A stretch of 64,000 bases of DNA, from contig CAVRDP010000027.1 of NCBI GenBank assembly GCA_963719885.1, forward strand, positions 310,001 through 374,000. Direction: 5' to 3'. Made by a program: the position numbers and the translations under genes. The notes under the pieces were generated by a model. The model made no database searches. It saw nothing but the letters and a program-made list of their open reading frames with translations, and had not been told where the DNA came from. Source of the DNA: JANXQG01 sp963719885. Its GTDB lineage: Bacteria > Planctomycetota > Planctomycetia > Pirellulales > Thermoguttaceae. Positions 18,418 through 29,291 of this stretch are shown here, one piece after another. Position 1 is the first letter of the stretch. Each line of letters begins with the position of its first letter.

Positions 18418-19032
18418 ATGGCCACTCTAATTGGCGATCCGGGAGCCGAGCAGAGCCTTATCGCCGAGCGTCGTGCCAGGGGGGCTGATCACAAAGACGA
18501 GGTTTGGGACGGAGTTTACATCATCCTGCCCGATCCGAATGTCGAGCATCAACGCTTGGTGGGGCGGCTGGGGGTCGTATTTTCTGAAGTCGTAAATCCT
18601 CCGGCCGGCGGAGACGTCTTTCCGGGTTTGAATCTCAGCGATCGCGGCGAAGATTGGAAGGACAACTACCGCTGTCCCGACGTGGCGGTGTTTCTGTCGG
18701 GCAATTCGGCCCAGGTATTCGAGGCGCATATTTGCGGCCCGGCCGATTTCCTGGTTGAGATCGTCAGTCCCAGCGACAAGACTCGCGACAAGTTCGATTT
18801 CTACGGCGGCCTCGGGGTTCGCGAGCTGCTGCTGATCGATCGCCAACCCTGGTCGCTGGAACTGTATCGCCTCAGCGGTAACGAACTTGTCCCGGCGGGG
18901 CGATCGAGTGTCTCCCAGAGCGACGTGATCGCCAGCGCGGTCCTTCCTCTGAGCTTTCAACTGTTTCCCGCCCAGCCCCGACCGGAGATCCGCATTGCGG
19001 AAATCGGTGGCGTGCGGACCTGGATCGCGTGA
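18418..19032 (+). CDS. Uma2-family (PD-(D/E)XK-fold) putative nuclease
   Basis: 204 residues. YRCPDVAVFLSG gives the conserved PDV aspartate, and FLVEIVSPSDKTRDKFDFYG gives the EIxSPS…K motif of Uma2 proteins (DUF820), which adopt the restriction-endonuclease-like fold. VRELLLIDRQPWSLELYRL is the family-typical late segment. These proteins occur in large numbers in planctomycetes and cyanobacteria, with unknown biological role. AAGGA lies upstream of the ATG at 18418. The gene stands alone. Confidence 0.85.
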   Translation: MATLIGDPGAEQSLIAERRARGADHKDEVWDGVYIILPDPNVEHQRLVGRLGVVFSEVVNPPAGGDVFPGLNLSDRGEDWKDNYRCPDVAVFLSGNSAQVFEAHICGPADFLVEIVSPSDKTRDKFDFYGGLGVRELLLIDRQPWSLELYRLSGNELVPAGRSSVSQSDVIASAVLPLSFQLFPAQPRPEIRIAEIGGVRTWIA

Positions 19033-19081
19033 AGCACGGATGCTGTCACTGCCGACCGGCGACGTCGTGTTTGCGGCATTG

Positions 19082-20467
19082 TCAGGCGAGGAAACCAAGG
19101 AAACCGCGCAGCAGTAGCCCGGCAAATGCCAAGCAGAAGAGAATTGTGACGACGTTCAGGACGAAGGCCGTCCAGCAGCGCCAGGTGTCGGGCCAGCTCA
19201 GGGGCGTGTCTCTTTGCGCGAGTTTCCACAGCAATCGCATCGAGTAGAAGCCCAGGGGCGGAAAAGTGAAGGCCGCAATCACGGCAGCTTGCCACGCCCG
19301 TCGAACAATCGCCTTGCTGACTTCGCTCCGTGCGATTGAGTGGTTATGAGAAAATTGATCGTCCGGCTCCGCCGGTCCCTGCGACTGCGACTCCCGGCTC
19401 GACGAACCTTCGAATTGCCAGAGCAGAGATGTGATGAGGATGACGACGAGAGGCACGAGTATCAAGGGCGGATTCCAACGCCAACGAAGGTTGACCAGCA
19501 TTAGTACGAACAGGACAACCGCAACCGCCGTGAAGAGTCGGGGCACGTTCAGCCATATTCCGGCGTCGGCAGCGTCTTGCGGCTGCGCCGGGCTGCTTTC
19601 GGTATAGGGGCTGGCCGGCGTGCCGTCAGTTGCATGGCCGCATTGCCAGCAGGCATCCCATTGCCCGGCTATTCGCTGACCGCAAGACGAGCAGATCCAG
19701 GGCGGCAGGCTGGCCGAAGGCTTCGCTCGCGCGGCCAGCAGCACTTCCCGAGCCTCATTGACATCCTCGTTACGAACATGTAGCGTCACGCCGCCGACAG
19801 CGTTGCTATAATGCCAGAACCAATAAAGAAAAGTGGCATTTCCAAGCACGGCCGGGATTCCCTCTCTCGCCAACGTGAGTCGCACGAGATCGGCACGCGG
19901 AACGTCCAGACACGAGGTAACTCGGACGAGATCGTCGGGCAAGATTGCCTTACCGGCTTTGATCGGCGCCAGGAGATATTGCAGACCGATTTCGTAACAC
20001 CTATCAAACCGCTTGGGGTCGGAGGAGTACAGATCGGCCATTTCCTCCTCGCCGAAGGCATTCAGCTTTTTGACGAAGATTTCGTTTCCCCAGGCATCCA
20101 GGTACTGACGCGACAGTTCTTCGTATTCCTCGGGAACCTGGTCGTCCGGCCAAAGCTCCCCCTTCTCGGACTCGTATGCCTTTTCCAGGGCTTCCATGCG
20201 CTCAACCAGATCCCGCAAGCTCGTTTCGGCTTCCAAATCGGCCATGCCTTCCACGCATCGAGCAACCAGACAGAAACCTGCCTCGTAGGGCAGGCAGCCG
20301 GAGTCCCGAATCCCGCGGTACACTGCTAAACGCTCCTCGTCGGTCGATCCCGGTCCCAGTCGCATCCAATCGGCATACCAGGAGGGCGGATTGCGCGACG
20401 CCGTCGCAATGGCCGTCAGCTTGACGTTGACGGCCGCGAGTAGAGAATCGTCGTCCGGCATGCTCAT
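19082..20467 (-). CDS. DUF2007 / zinc-ribbon membrane protein
   Basis: 461 residues. Residues about 1-190 are helical and acidic (ADWMRLGPGSTDEERLAVYR). About 190-250 match DUF2007 (LVRLTLAREGIPAVLGNA, then GGVTLHVRNEDVNEAREVLL), a predicted signal-transducing domain. A zinc ribbon follows (CSSCGQRIAGQWDACWQCGH). The C-terminal third has about four transmembrane segments (FTAVAVVLFVLMLVNL; LVPLVVILITSLLWQF; VIAAFTFPPLGFYSM; FVLNVVTILFCLAFAGLLL). The ATG at 20467 has GAGAGG 6 nt upstream. Probably a sensory or regulatory inner membrane protein; partners unknown. Confidence 0.75.
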   Translation of the reverse strand: MSMPDDDSLLAAVNVKLTAIATASRNPPSWYADWMRLGPGSTDEERLAVYRGIRDSGCLPYEAGFCLVARCVEGMADLEAETSLRDLVERMEALEKAYESEKGELWPDDQVPEEYEELSRQYLDAWGNEIFVKKLNAFGEEEMADLYSSDPKRFDRCYEIGLQYLLAPIKAGKAILPDDLVRVTSCLDVPRADLVRLTLAREGIPAVLGNATFLYWFWHYSNAVGGVTLHVRNEDVNEAREVLLAARAKPSASLPPWICSSCGQRIAGQWDACWQCGHATDGTPASPYTESSPAQPQDAADAGIWLNVPRLFTAVAVVLFVLMLVNLRWRWNPPLILVPLVVILITSLLWQFEGSSSRESQSQGPAEPDDQFSHNHSIARSEVSKAIVRRAWQAAVIAAFTFPPLGFYSMRLLWKLAQRDTPLSWPDTWRCWTAFVLNVVTILFCLAFAGLLLRGFLGFLA

Positions 20468-20599
20468 TTTTCGCCTCTCAGCAGCCCGTGCACGGCCTTT
20501 CCTGCAAAAGAACGGTTCCTGCCACCTCGGGGCTGACCCCACCCCACGCCCAGTACATTTTTTCACAATCCTCTCGGCAACGGTGTCGGATAAGCTAAT

Positions 20600-21103
20600 C
20601 TACCGCAGCTCACTTACGGCGAGCGATTCCCGCTCGATCCAATCGTTCACCCGCTGCGGAGTCGGAATATGCATAAGTATTATCAGCAGGAACAGTACGG
20701 CCATGGCCAGCGTCCAGGGAGAATGCTCCAGCATGTGCGTTAGCAGCAGCAGGAAAGTCGCCCCCTCCAGCATTGCGGCCTTGATGATGAGCGCCGTCTG
20801 ATACACGGCAAACAGGTCTTTCCAGTCGGGTTCTTTGGGCCCTTGCCGGGCAAGCTGCCGTAGCATCTGCGCGGTAATCACGCCGGGCAGGACGATCCGT
20901 GCCGCGAGGATGCCGAAGACCACGACCAAAGCAACCAAGGTCATCGGCCTGTTCAGCCCCAAGTCCCAACTGCCGAGTTTGCCCGGCACAATCAGCAGCA
21001 CGATCAGCAGGAAAAACAGACATCCGGCGAATAGCGCCGCCACGATGATCTGCAAGGTCAAAACCATCTTGCGTCGCTCGGGGTCTTCTTGAGGGTCGAG
21101 CAT
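20600..21103 (-). CDS. Four-helix integral membrane protein, hypothetical
   Basis: 167 residues with four hydrophobic segments: VLTLQIIVAALFAGCLFFLL, TLVALVVVFGILAARIVLP, LIIKAAMLEGATFLLLLTH and WTLAMAVLFLLIILMHIP. The charged patches QLARQGPKEPDWKDL and RVNDWIERESLAV resemble conserved planctomycete hypothetical proteins, but no named family is clear. GGAG lies about 10 nt before the ATG at 21103. Same strand as the DUF2007 gene, with about 130 bp between them. Confidence 0.7.
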   Translation of the reverse strand: MLDPQEDPERRKMVLTLQIIVAALFAGCLFFLLIVLLIVPGKLGSWDLGLNRPMTLVALVVVFGILAARIVLPGVITAQMLRQLARQGPKEPDWKDLFAVYQTALIIKAAMLEGATFLLLLTHMLEHSPWTLAMAVLFLLIILMHIPTPQRVNDWIERESLAVSELR

Positions 21104-21394
21104 GGCATTCGGCTCCGGAAAAAAGGCACGGCACGTAAAGGACAGCAGGCCCTATTATCCTGCAGACTCGGCGGGAATCAAGGGGAAGCGGCGCCGGGCG
21201 TGTGGGAGATTCCTTCCGCCCAGGTTCAAGATTACCTTCAACGACTTGATTTCGGCCTTATTCGGCTCGCTGAGGTTTGTCGTCGTGTGGTGGCTGGTCG
21301 GCAAATTCAGGGGCAGGAAGAAGACAAAATAGTCGAATTCCCTCGCTCGGTAACAGGACCCGCAGGAAGATGCTACGGCGTTCCGATCAACGCC

Positions 21395-23787
21395 CTATTT
21401 GACCTGAATCAGCCCCAGACTATCAAGGTTATTCCCACATTTTCCATAGATACCAATTACTGGCCTGCCATCGCCGCCCACTTCCTGCTCTGCTGGGCTG
21501 CCGCGACCGCCGATCCAAGCGCTCTCGTAAGCGTGTCTGCCGTCGAGAGACGTTCCGGCGACGCGCATGAAAATCACTTTGAAACCATCGACTACCAATC
21601 CGCAGTTGGCAACGATGCCGGCGACCGCATAACCCTTCTTGGCTTCAATGGTGGCCGTCTCGCCTTTTGCTTTTCCATAAATCCTGGAGTCCGTCGCGGC
21701 ACCGCGCCGAGGTAAATCGGTTGGATGGAACTCACGACAAGAACGCGCGGCGTGCCTGAAAAAAGGGAAGTAGTGATATTGAACCCCACCAGAAGTCGTC
21801 TGGGCTGGGGCAGGTCTTCATACGGGTCCCCCCCGTTGCCGGCACCGACAAAACTCGTCCTGCTCAGCTCGCAGCCGCCTAACTTCAGAAGCAGGGCTTG
21901 GACTTCATCGCCCGTGGATTCCCTGAGCCTTTTCTCCACCTTCTCCTTCGCCAACCCCGTCAAGCCGGGCAATGCTTCTTGATACCAGGATGCGGCATGG
22001 CCCCGGATGTTTTTCTTTGCCAACCCGTTGTTCTTTTCGCCCAAGTCCCACCAGGCATCCCCCAGGTTCGTTTGCGCAGCGGCATCCGTCATCCCCTTGA
22101 GTTCTTTCACCGCCAAGTCCTTTAAGGCCGGATCGTCTCCTAGAGCGAGCATGGGGATTCCTTGGTCCCATAGGTTTTTCGTGAAACAGCGGTACTTGCC
22201 CAGGGCCAAGTTCGCGGCAGGATCGGTTGGATTCTTGTCGAGGGCCTCGACGGCCTCCGCCACTCCTCCTTGCGCCCTTTGGATTTCCGCCATCTCCCTG
22301 AGGATCGTCCCTTTACGGGCGACCGTCCCTTTGATGAAAGCCGGGTCCTTCGACTTTCTGGCAAGATCGACCACCGTAGTTCCGAGTTCCTTTGCCGCGT
22401 CGAACTTCTCCTTGGCCTGCGCCTCTTCCATCAAGGCCAACACCTTGCCGACGACAACGCGGCTTTCCTGTCGCGGCAGGTTCGATTTGCCGATCGACGC
22501 CATCGCCCTGGCTTTCAGATCGAAGGCATCGACCTCGAACTTCGCCCCCCATTCCTCGATGACCTGGAAAGCAAGATCGGCGTCCTCGGCTCGAACGGCG
22601 AAGCGTCCCGCCTCCTTGAGCATCACATACTGGGCCGTTGCGTCATCTGCGGTTGCCTTCGCGTTTTGGAAAAGTTCTTGGGAAAGCGCCTTCTGTTGGT
22701 CGCTTGTCGTCGCTGCATACTTGCCTTTGAAAACCTCTTTAACGAGCTTCAATGCTTGCTCCTGCGCGTTGGCATCAGGAACGGGCAGGCGGGGTTTTCT
22801 TTGGCCGGCAGTTGCGGCGTCTCGGTTGTCAAACGAAGAGCTGGCCGGCAGCACGGGTCTCGTCGCTGGTTCCAGAACGCACAACGTCGCCGTCTTCGCC
22901 AATGCATCGTTTTCGGCTTTTCTCGCGGCAGAAAGGGCCAGCGTGACCACGCTCCGGGCAAGATCCTGTTTTCCAGCAGTATTCGCCTGGTCGATTAGTT
23001 TCAGGGCATCTACCGCGACAGCCTTGAAATCAGCGGCGGTCTTGGCCTTGGTGAAGGCATCTTTGACGCGAGCCGCAGTCTTTTCGGGAGGATCAGGCGC
23101 AGGTTGGGGTTCAGGCTGTGGCTGGGGTTTTGATTCAGCCTTTGGCGGCTCGGGTTCAGGTCTTGATTCGGGTTCGACTTCGCGCTTGGCCTCGGGTCTT
23201 GATTCAACGATTGGCGGTTCCTCAGCTTTTGGCTTTGCCAGCGTCCCTTCGTTGATGTGTTTTGATGGCGCGTCGGCCTTGGCCTGGGCCACGGGCTTTT
23301 CGCCTTCGGGGGGATTGGACCGTAAGCAGGCGATGATGGCGACAGATGCCAGGATTGCTGCTGCAATGGCTGCGGGCAGTTGCCAAGGCGACTTCGTGCC
23401 GTGAGATTGGCGTGGCACCACGGAAGCAGCGCTTGTAGCGGAAAAGTCGAGCCCTATTTTGGACGGATCGAAGGCTTCTGCTTGTTGGGGTCGGCTTTCC
23501 AAAGCAGCCAATTGCCCTCGCAACTGATCGTCGTACGCGGCCTTCTTGGCAGCGTTCAGCAGACAAATCCGCGCCGCAGCGATTTCATTGAGGATTTTTT
23601 GCGAGAGGGCCGAGAATTTGCCCGTTTGGAACGACCTGATGTGGGCCATCTGCTTGTCGGCGGCACTCGTAATCACTTCGGGATTGTCTTCGAATACGTC
23701 AATCCCCAGCAAACGGTAATGATTCGGCGGCTGATCCTTGGGGGAAATGCCGAGCCATTTGTAGTAGGCGTCGAAGGCCTCGGGCAT
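21395..23787 (-). CDS. J-domain-like planctomycete membrane protein, one frame change
   Basis: About 796 residues. The N-terminus (DAYYKWLGISPKDQPPNHYR, LLGIDVFEDNPEVITSAAD) followed by LSQKILNEIAAARICLLN is a J-domain-like module without the HPD tripeptide, typical of planctomycetes. One transmembrane segment lies near residue 140 (AAIAAAILASVAIIACL), then a Pro/Glu/Lys repeat linker, then a helical region. The C-terminal part (FEDLP-type: YEDLPQPRRLLVGFNIT) continues in a shifted frame from about 21700 (DSRIYGKAKGETATIEAKKG; YESAWIGGRGSPAEQEVGG) and ends GLIQVK. That domain recurs in planctomycete proteins and resembles a jacalin-like ligand-binding fold. The ATG is at 23787. Confidence 0.78.
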
Positions 23788-23992
23788 GGCAAACTCCTGG
23801 CAGGTCCAAACTCGTTCTGCGGCAGTATTCTATGCAGCTATGCCAGATTCGGCAACCACGGAGCGTATCACCCGTATCACCAACCCTTGCCGGCTATGCA
23901 GTGCGCGCATACACTGAATCTGGTTCGCTTAACCGAGTTTCCACCAAGGTGATTGCCGAAAGTGCCCCAAGCGGGGCGGGAGGTCAATGCTC

Positions 23993-25575
23993 ATGGATCG
24001 CACACGCCGAGAATTTTTGGCCGACGTGGGCCGCGGAATGTTGGTCGCCAGTGTGGGCGCCGCGGTCGCCGCCGACCTGGAACTGGTTCCCGCCGCCTTT
24101 GCCGACGACCAAGGGCCGGCCCGCCTTTCCTTCGGCAAGCTGGAACCCCTGGCCGGGCTGATGCAGGAGACGCCGGCTGACAAGCAATTGCCGATCCTCG
24201 TGAAAAAACTCCAGGACGGCGCCTCGTTGCGGGAGCTGGTCGCCGCGGCCGCGTTGGCCAATGCGCGGCAGTTCGGCGGGCACGATTATGTCGGCTGGCA
24301 CACGTTCATGGCTTTGGCGCCGGCCTTCGAGATGGCCAAGGAACTGCCCGGCCCGCGTCAGGCCTTACCGGTGCTCAAGGTCCTGTATCGCAACGCCCAG
24401 GCGATTCAGCGCACCGGCGGCCGGCAGAACGAGGCCCTCAAGCCCGTCGCGCCGCGAGCTTGCCGGAGGGCCGGTCGGGCAGCGAGCTGCTTCGCGAGGC
24501 GATTCAGAACCGCAACCTGGCGGCGGCCAACGCCATTTTCGCCGCCCTGGCCCGCCGCACGCCGGAGGATGCCTACAACGATCTTCAGCCGATCGTCGAG
24601 GAGGCGATCTTCCCGGACGCCGACGGCATCCATTGCGCGGTCCTCGCCTGGCGGGCCTGGGCCACGCTCGACCTGACCGGCAAGGAACATGCCCAGACCT
24701 TGTTGCGGCAGTCGGTGCACTTCTGCATGGACCGGGAGCGGCGGACCGACAATGGATTGGAGCCGAGCATCCGCACATTGCTGCCCCGCCTGCTCGATCG
24801 GCATAAGCTGATCGGCCGCACCCCCGGCACGCGCCCGGCGGAGGACGCCTGGGTCGACAAGCTCGCCCAAACGATCACCGCCGGCAATCACGAGCAGGCG
24901 GCCGTCGCGGTGGCGGCTGCCTTGGCCGAAGGGTTCGCTCCCGGTGCGGTGGGCGAGGCGATCTCGCTGGCGGCCAACCGTCTGCTGCTGTGCGACGCCG
25001 GACGCCAGTCGGCGATCGGCACCTCGGGCAGCCAGTTCACGAAGGCCAAGGAGAGCGTGCATGGCGACTCGGCCGGCGTGCATGCCTCCGACGCCACCAA
25101 CGCCTGGCGGAACATCGCCCGCGTCAGCAGCCCGCGAAACGCCTTCGCCAGCCTGATTGTCGCGGCTTTTAACGTGGGGCCGAATGTGGGCAATTTCAAT
25201 GGCGGGCTCAAGGGGCTTTATCCGCTGCCCGAGCATCTGGAAAAGGTGCGGGGCAAGGATGCCGCGGCGCTCGTCGGCGAAGCGGAGCAGGCCATCCGCG
25301 CCAACGACCAGCCGCTGGCCTGTGCCGCCGTCCACCGCTATGGCGCGCTAGGCCATTCCCCGCGGGCGATCGTCGATCTGTTGCTGAAGTACGCGGTGAG
25401 CGAGGACGGCGCTTTGCACGCCGAGAAGTATTACCGCACCGCGACGGAAGAGTTCGCCGCCGCCCGCCCCGCGTTCCGCTGGCGGCAGCTTGTGGCACTG
25501 GCCAGGGTGACTGCTAGCGAGTACGGCCAGCCGGCGCCGGGCTACGCCGAGGCCTGCCGCTTGCTTCAAGTGTGA
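23993..25575 (+). CDS. Tat-exported conserved planctomycete protein, one frame change
   Basis: About 526 residues. The N-terminus has a twin-arginine signal (TRRREFL-like: DRTRREFLADVGRGMLVAS). The body is helical, with the conserved HDYVGWHTFMALAPAFEMA early and VARVSSPRNAFASLIVAAFN-like text and VGNFNGGLKGLYPLPEHLEK late. The frame shifts at about 24455 (EALKPVA to LPEGRSGSELLREAIQN). GGGAGG precedes the ATG at 23993 with 9-nt spacing; 23987 is a weaker start. It resembles a hypothetical family restricted largely to planctomycetes; function unknown. It is convergent with the deacetylase, only 13 bp apart. Confidence 0.7.
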
Positions 25576-25588
25576 CGGTGACGCGTCC

Positions 25589-26568
25589 TCACCTGCTCGT
25601 GATTACGATCGGTTCTTCTCCCGGCAGTGCGTCGTAGCGCACCGTGCGGGCGTTCACATGCGCCGTGGCGTGGCGTTTGCCCTGGTCGATGTTGCAGGTG
25701 GTCCAGCCTTCCGGCAGCGTGGTCACCAGGGTCAAGGGCTGATCGTAGAACTGCGCGTCGGCGGAGCAGGCCAGGGTCAGGTTGATCTTCGTGGCATCCT
25801 TGTGGCCGACCGTCACCGTGGCGGCATCGCGCTCCACGGCATACTGGTAGGCCGGGATGTGGCCGGTGACCCACAATTTGTCCTTGCGCGACCACGCCGT
25901 CGATGACTTCGAGAAACGTCGGCAAAGGCGTGGTAATCCATTCACCGCCCACGCCGTGGAAGATGATGCACTCCATCGAACCCTTGGCGATCGCCTTGTC
26001 GACGTGGGCCAGCATCTCCCGGCTGGTCTTCAGCGAGACCATCGCAAAGCAGCCGCCGGAGTCGGGACGGGGGATGAGATGGTTTTCCTTCAGCAACGCG
26101 GCGAGCGCGTCCCCGGACACCGGCCAAGCCGCCTTTTTGATGCCGCCCGGCTGACCCCACGATACCAAGCGCGGCCAGGGGAGCGTCGGGGTAGAAGCGT
26201 GAATCGCCTCGTTGCAGTCGCGGATCTCCTTGGCGATGTCGTCCGCGGTTGCTCCGCCCCTGTGGGTCATGGTGTGGTTGGCTAGTTCGAAACCGGCGCC
26301 CGGGATGTCCTTCTCCCACGCTTGGCGGTTCAGGGCGTAGTGGCCGGCGCCGGGATTGATGTAGAACGTGCCGGTCAAGCCGCGTTTGGTCAACTCCGGG
26401 ACCACGTTCTTCACGTGGCTGGGGACGCTGTCGTCGAACATGAGGATCAAGGCGCATGCCTTATCGTCCCTCCAGCGCGATCCGGGTCGCGCCCGGATCA
26501 TCGGCGGCAGTGGCGCGGGTGGCGACGAGCAGCAGGGCGGTGAGAAGGAGGATTCTACCTTTGTTCAT
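25589..26568 (-). CDS. Exported polysaccharide deacetylase-like protein, two frame changes
   Basis: About 325 residues. A signal peptide (RILLLTALLLVATRATA) begins at the ATG at 26568 with AAAGGA upstream. After a frame change at about 26495 comes ALILMFDDSVPSHVKNVVPE, the DD motif, then GTFYINP, GAGFELANHTMTH (the HxxxH metal site) and IIFHGVGGEW. A second frame change at about 25885 leads into KLWVTGHIPAYQYAVERDAA and a short C-terminal beta domain ending IVITSR. Members of the NodB fold remove N- or O-acetyl groups from glycans; export suggests action on an envelope or environmental polysaccharide. Confidence 0.82.
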
Positions 26569-26592
26569 GTTTGCATTCCTTTCGAACAGTTG

Positions 26593-27093
26593 CTATTTCA
26601 CTATCGCGCAGCTCGGCAGTTCCTGCTGGAATCGCATTGCGTCCTTATCCACTGACCTGGATGCGGCGAGTGACCGGCCTCCCAGGAATTCACAGACTTC
26701 ATCCCAGAAAACCCCGACGACATGCCGGTAGGCGAAACGGAAATGTCCGCGCAAGCGGCGGTCGGGAGTGGCCACCGCCCGCCACAGACGACACGGATGG
26801 AGGTGGTACAGGAACTCTACGAGCTTGGCTCCAAGGAATAACCGCAGGCAGTCAACATGCGCCTTCGTCGAGGCCGAATGACCGACCATGACAATATCGG
26901 GCCGAATCTGCCCCAATCGCTGCACGATCTGCTCGTCGGTCAGGCGATCTCGGGCAGCGTCGACGAGATCGACTTGAAAACCATGATCGAGGAGCGGCCC
27001 TGCCAGCATCAACAGCCCAAGTGGCGTTTGATAACCGAGTGCGCGATCGGAGACCACCGATTGCAACGGGGCGTGAACGAGAGCGATCTGCAT
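26593..27093 (-). pseudogene. B12-binding domain of a cobalamin-dependent radical SAM protein, internally deleted
   Basis: 166 residues starting MQIALVHAPLQSVVSDRALG, then GLLMLAGPLLDHGFQVDLVD and DIVMVGHSASTKAH, a typical N-terminal cobalamin-binding domain of the B12-binding radical SAM class. No CxxxCxxC cluster motif follows. After residue about 85 the sequence (CLRLFLGAKLVEFLYHLHPC; RGHFRFAYRHVVGVFWDEV) looks like the C-terminal end of such a protein, so the radical SAM core (about 300 residues) seems deleted in frame. The coding frame remains open. Its upstream sequence is entirely a dispersed repeat (27094-27210). Probably non-functional as a methylase. Confidence 0.6.
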
Positions 27094-27210
27094 TATACGC
27101 TTTTCCGTTCTGTGGTTTGCCGGCAATGCTGCTAGAATTCCACGTTTTGTGTTCGCGGCAAAGCACCGTCGCCTCCTAAAATTGACAATTCAAGTCCGAC
27201 CCCGGCTCGG
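27094..27210. repeat. Dispersed 117-bp repeat, copy 1
   Basis: Roughly 85% identical to 30908-31024 by eye. Shared blocks include TGTGGTTTGCCGGCAATGCT, TCGCCTCCTA and AATTCAA. Here it ends exactly at the start codon of the truncated B12 protein. On the minus strand it holds GGAGGCGA followed by a GTG-started peptide (AGKPQNGK) conserved in both copies. Confidence 0.85.
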
Positions 27211-27318
27211 ACCCCGACTCGCCGACCCCGACTCCGATAGGACGACGCCAAGGAACAGGGCGGTCAAGTGCAACGCTTCGCCGCGGATGTGGGAGCACTT
27301 CGACATGGCAGGTGGTTC

Positions 27319-28413
27319 CTACGGATAAGTAACTTGGGGATCGGCTGGCTGCCGCGTGACTTCGATGGTGGACGAACTCGTCGGCACGCCGGCCCAATTC
27401 ATCCAGCAGTGGTTGCGATAGTCGTAAAGCTGGCAGACGCGCAACAGGTAACGAAAACTCCGCAGCGAGAAGCGATGCTCGACGATATCGCCGTGGAAGG
27501 CTTGCCGCATGCTTTCCTGGGCCGCAGCGAGGTGGTACAGGGGCACGTGGGAATCGACGTGATGGGCTGTATGCTCCATGATGTAGTGGATGAACCAGTT
27601 GATCGGGCTGGGGAAAATCACGTGGGACGTTCCCCGCACGTGCCCTCGGTAAAACGACCATTCCTGGGGAACGTCGAACCAGGGAATCTGCGGATGGGTG
27701 TGGTGCAGAAGGGTGAGAAAAGCGATCAGCCAGTTCCAGATTGCAAAAGGCAGCCATTGTCCGAAGAAGAGCGACTCGGCGGCCGGACAGGGAGCGCCGA
27801 ACCGACTTGAAGCAGAGACGAGGAAGGCAGCTTGCGCGGCGATAAAAAGCGCCACGAGCAGGTCATCGGCCAGGAATCTCCATGCGGACTTGTGACCGCA
27901 ATGCCTTTGCGCAGGAAAAATGATTTTGGGAAGATAGATCTCGAAAAAGTAGTAGGCCCCCAGGCCCGGCGCCGAGCGGTAGAAGCGTTCCCGTGCCCGC
28001 CGCCACGCCGGCAGCCGGTCATACTCCTCTTTGCAACGCGGCGACCAGACGTAGTCCTTGTGCCGCAAGTTGGTCCAGACATGATGGACGTGGTTGTGGG
28101 CTTGCTGCCAACCGGAGTAGGAGTGCCAGGAAGGCAAGAAGGCGATGCGGGCCAGCAGGGCGTTGAGCCAGCGGTAGGGAACAAAAGCCTCGTGGCAGGC
28201 ATCGTGTCCGATCACGAAAAGCGTTGACAGGAAGAAAGCGTTGACGAGGGAGAAGACCAACTTCAATGGCCACCACGGGGCCAGGAGCGTGGCCAGCACG
28301 GTCCCCGCATAAAGCCCCGCGCTAATGCTGAACAAGAACAAGCCCTTGGCCGTCGAGCGCGCTGCGCGCGCTCGCGGGGATTTTCGCACGGACATCGCTC
28401 GCCCGTAGACCAT
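27319..28413 (-). CDS. Membrane fatty acid desaturase
   Basis: 364 residues with the three histidine boxes of membrane fatty acid desaturases: GHDACHEAF, QQAHNHVHHVW and EHTAHHVDSHVPLYH. Four hydrophobic stretches (GLFLFSISAGLYAGTVLATL; FSLVNAFFLSTLFVI; LLVALFIAAQAAFLVSA; FAIWNWLIAFLTLL) fit the di-iron membrane topology. It would introduce a double bond into a fatty acyl chain, or hydroxylate a lipid or carotenoid, in the cytoplasmic membrane. The start is uncertain: ATGs at 28413 and 28395 and a GTG at 28452 are in frame, none with a strong ribosome site. It lies behind the dispersed repeat and the truncated B12 gene. Confidence 0.88.
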   Translation of the reverse strand: MVYGRAMSVRKSPRARAARSTAKGLFLFSISAGLYAGTVLATLLAPWWPLKLVFSLVNAFFLSTLFVIGHDACHEAFVPYRWLNALLARIAFLPSWHSYSGWQQAHNHVHHVWTNLRHKDYVWSPRCKEEYDRLPAWRRARERFYRSAPGLGAYYFFEIYLPKIIFPAQRHCGHKSAWRFLADDLLVALFIAAQAAFLVSASSRFGAPCPAAESLFFGQWLPFAIWNWLIAFLTLLHHTHPQIPWFDVPQEWSFYRGHVRGTSHVIFPSPINWFIHYIMEHTAHHVDSHVPLYHLAAAQESMRQAFHGDIVEHRFSLRSFRYLLRVCQLYDYRNHCWMNWAGVPTSSSTIEVTRQPADPQVTYP

Positions 28414-29291
28414 GGGATTGGAGACTCGGCATGGCAAGACCTGAGCAACCACGTCGTGGACGCGGACAAGAAATCGGATCGAAGTCTAGGGTGATTGTAG
28501 GCCGGAAGGGTGGGTATTACAAGGATCATGAAGGAACGAGTCATGAGCATTGTCGAATGTTTTGCAGGTATCGCTGCCTCCGAGGTAGTTCGTGTCCGCG
28601 CAAACCATCGGGCCTTGCATCGCCTTCCTTTCCGGCCTTCTTTCCATCTGCCCTGCTTTCCGAACTATCGGGCAATGCCGGAAATTGCGGCTGTATCGGC
28701 TTTCCGTCGCGCCGAATGACCTTCACGGGGAAAGCTGGTGCCGATTGTTGCCCGTGGCAAGAATCCTGCCGCAGGCCCCGAACGGCCCGGTTGGCACGGT
28801 TTCTGTGCGGCGGCCGGAATCGCAGTTTGGTGATTGTGCGTAGCACGGTGTCGTGCCCGAGTTTCGAGAGTTGGTTTCACCGGCGTTTTTCGCTTGCCGT
28901 CCGAAAGGCGATCGTACAGCCGTTTTCGCCGTCATCTTCACCCGCAATCAAAACGCCGATGAAAACCGCGGCGAGCCCGCCCGTTGTAGAGTTCTCTGGG
29001 GGTGAAGAGGGGAGATTGGGCCGGTTTCGTGGCTGGACATTCTGTGTGAGTGCCGGTGAATTGCTTGATAGCGGTGCTGTCAGCCGCGGATCGCCAAAGG
29101 TCCCCAAGCCCTTGCCGCGCGCACAACCCGCGCCCCTCCGTTGTGACTTGGGGCAGCCTTTTGTTCGAAACCCGTCAAAACAGGCTTTGAGAACAATTGA
29201 CACCACCACGGACGCGGTTGTACCATGAATACAATCGGAAGACGGGCCGCATGAGCATCGAAAGGGCATCGTTGCTTGGAGGAACTGAATT
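28414..29291. other. Long intergenic region upstream of the PEP-CTERM gene
   Basis: About 880 bp without a convincing gene despite open stretches on both strands. The segment at 28726-28766 (CGGGGAAAGC…CGATTGTTGCCCGTGGCAAG) resembles 34086-34145. A candidate promoter lies at its right end. Confidence 0.5.
29197..29226 (+). promoter_or_regulatory. Candidate sigma70-type promoter of the PEP-CTERM gene
   Basis: TTGACA at 29197-29202, 18-nt spacer, TACCAT at 29221-29226 (4 of 6 to TATAAT), about 65 nt before the start codon. Plausible but the -10 is weak. Confidence 0.35.
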
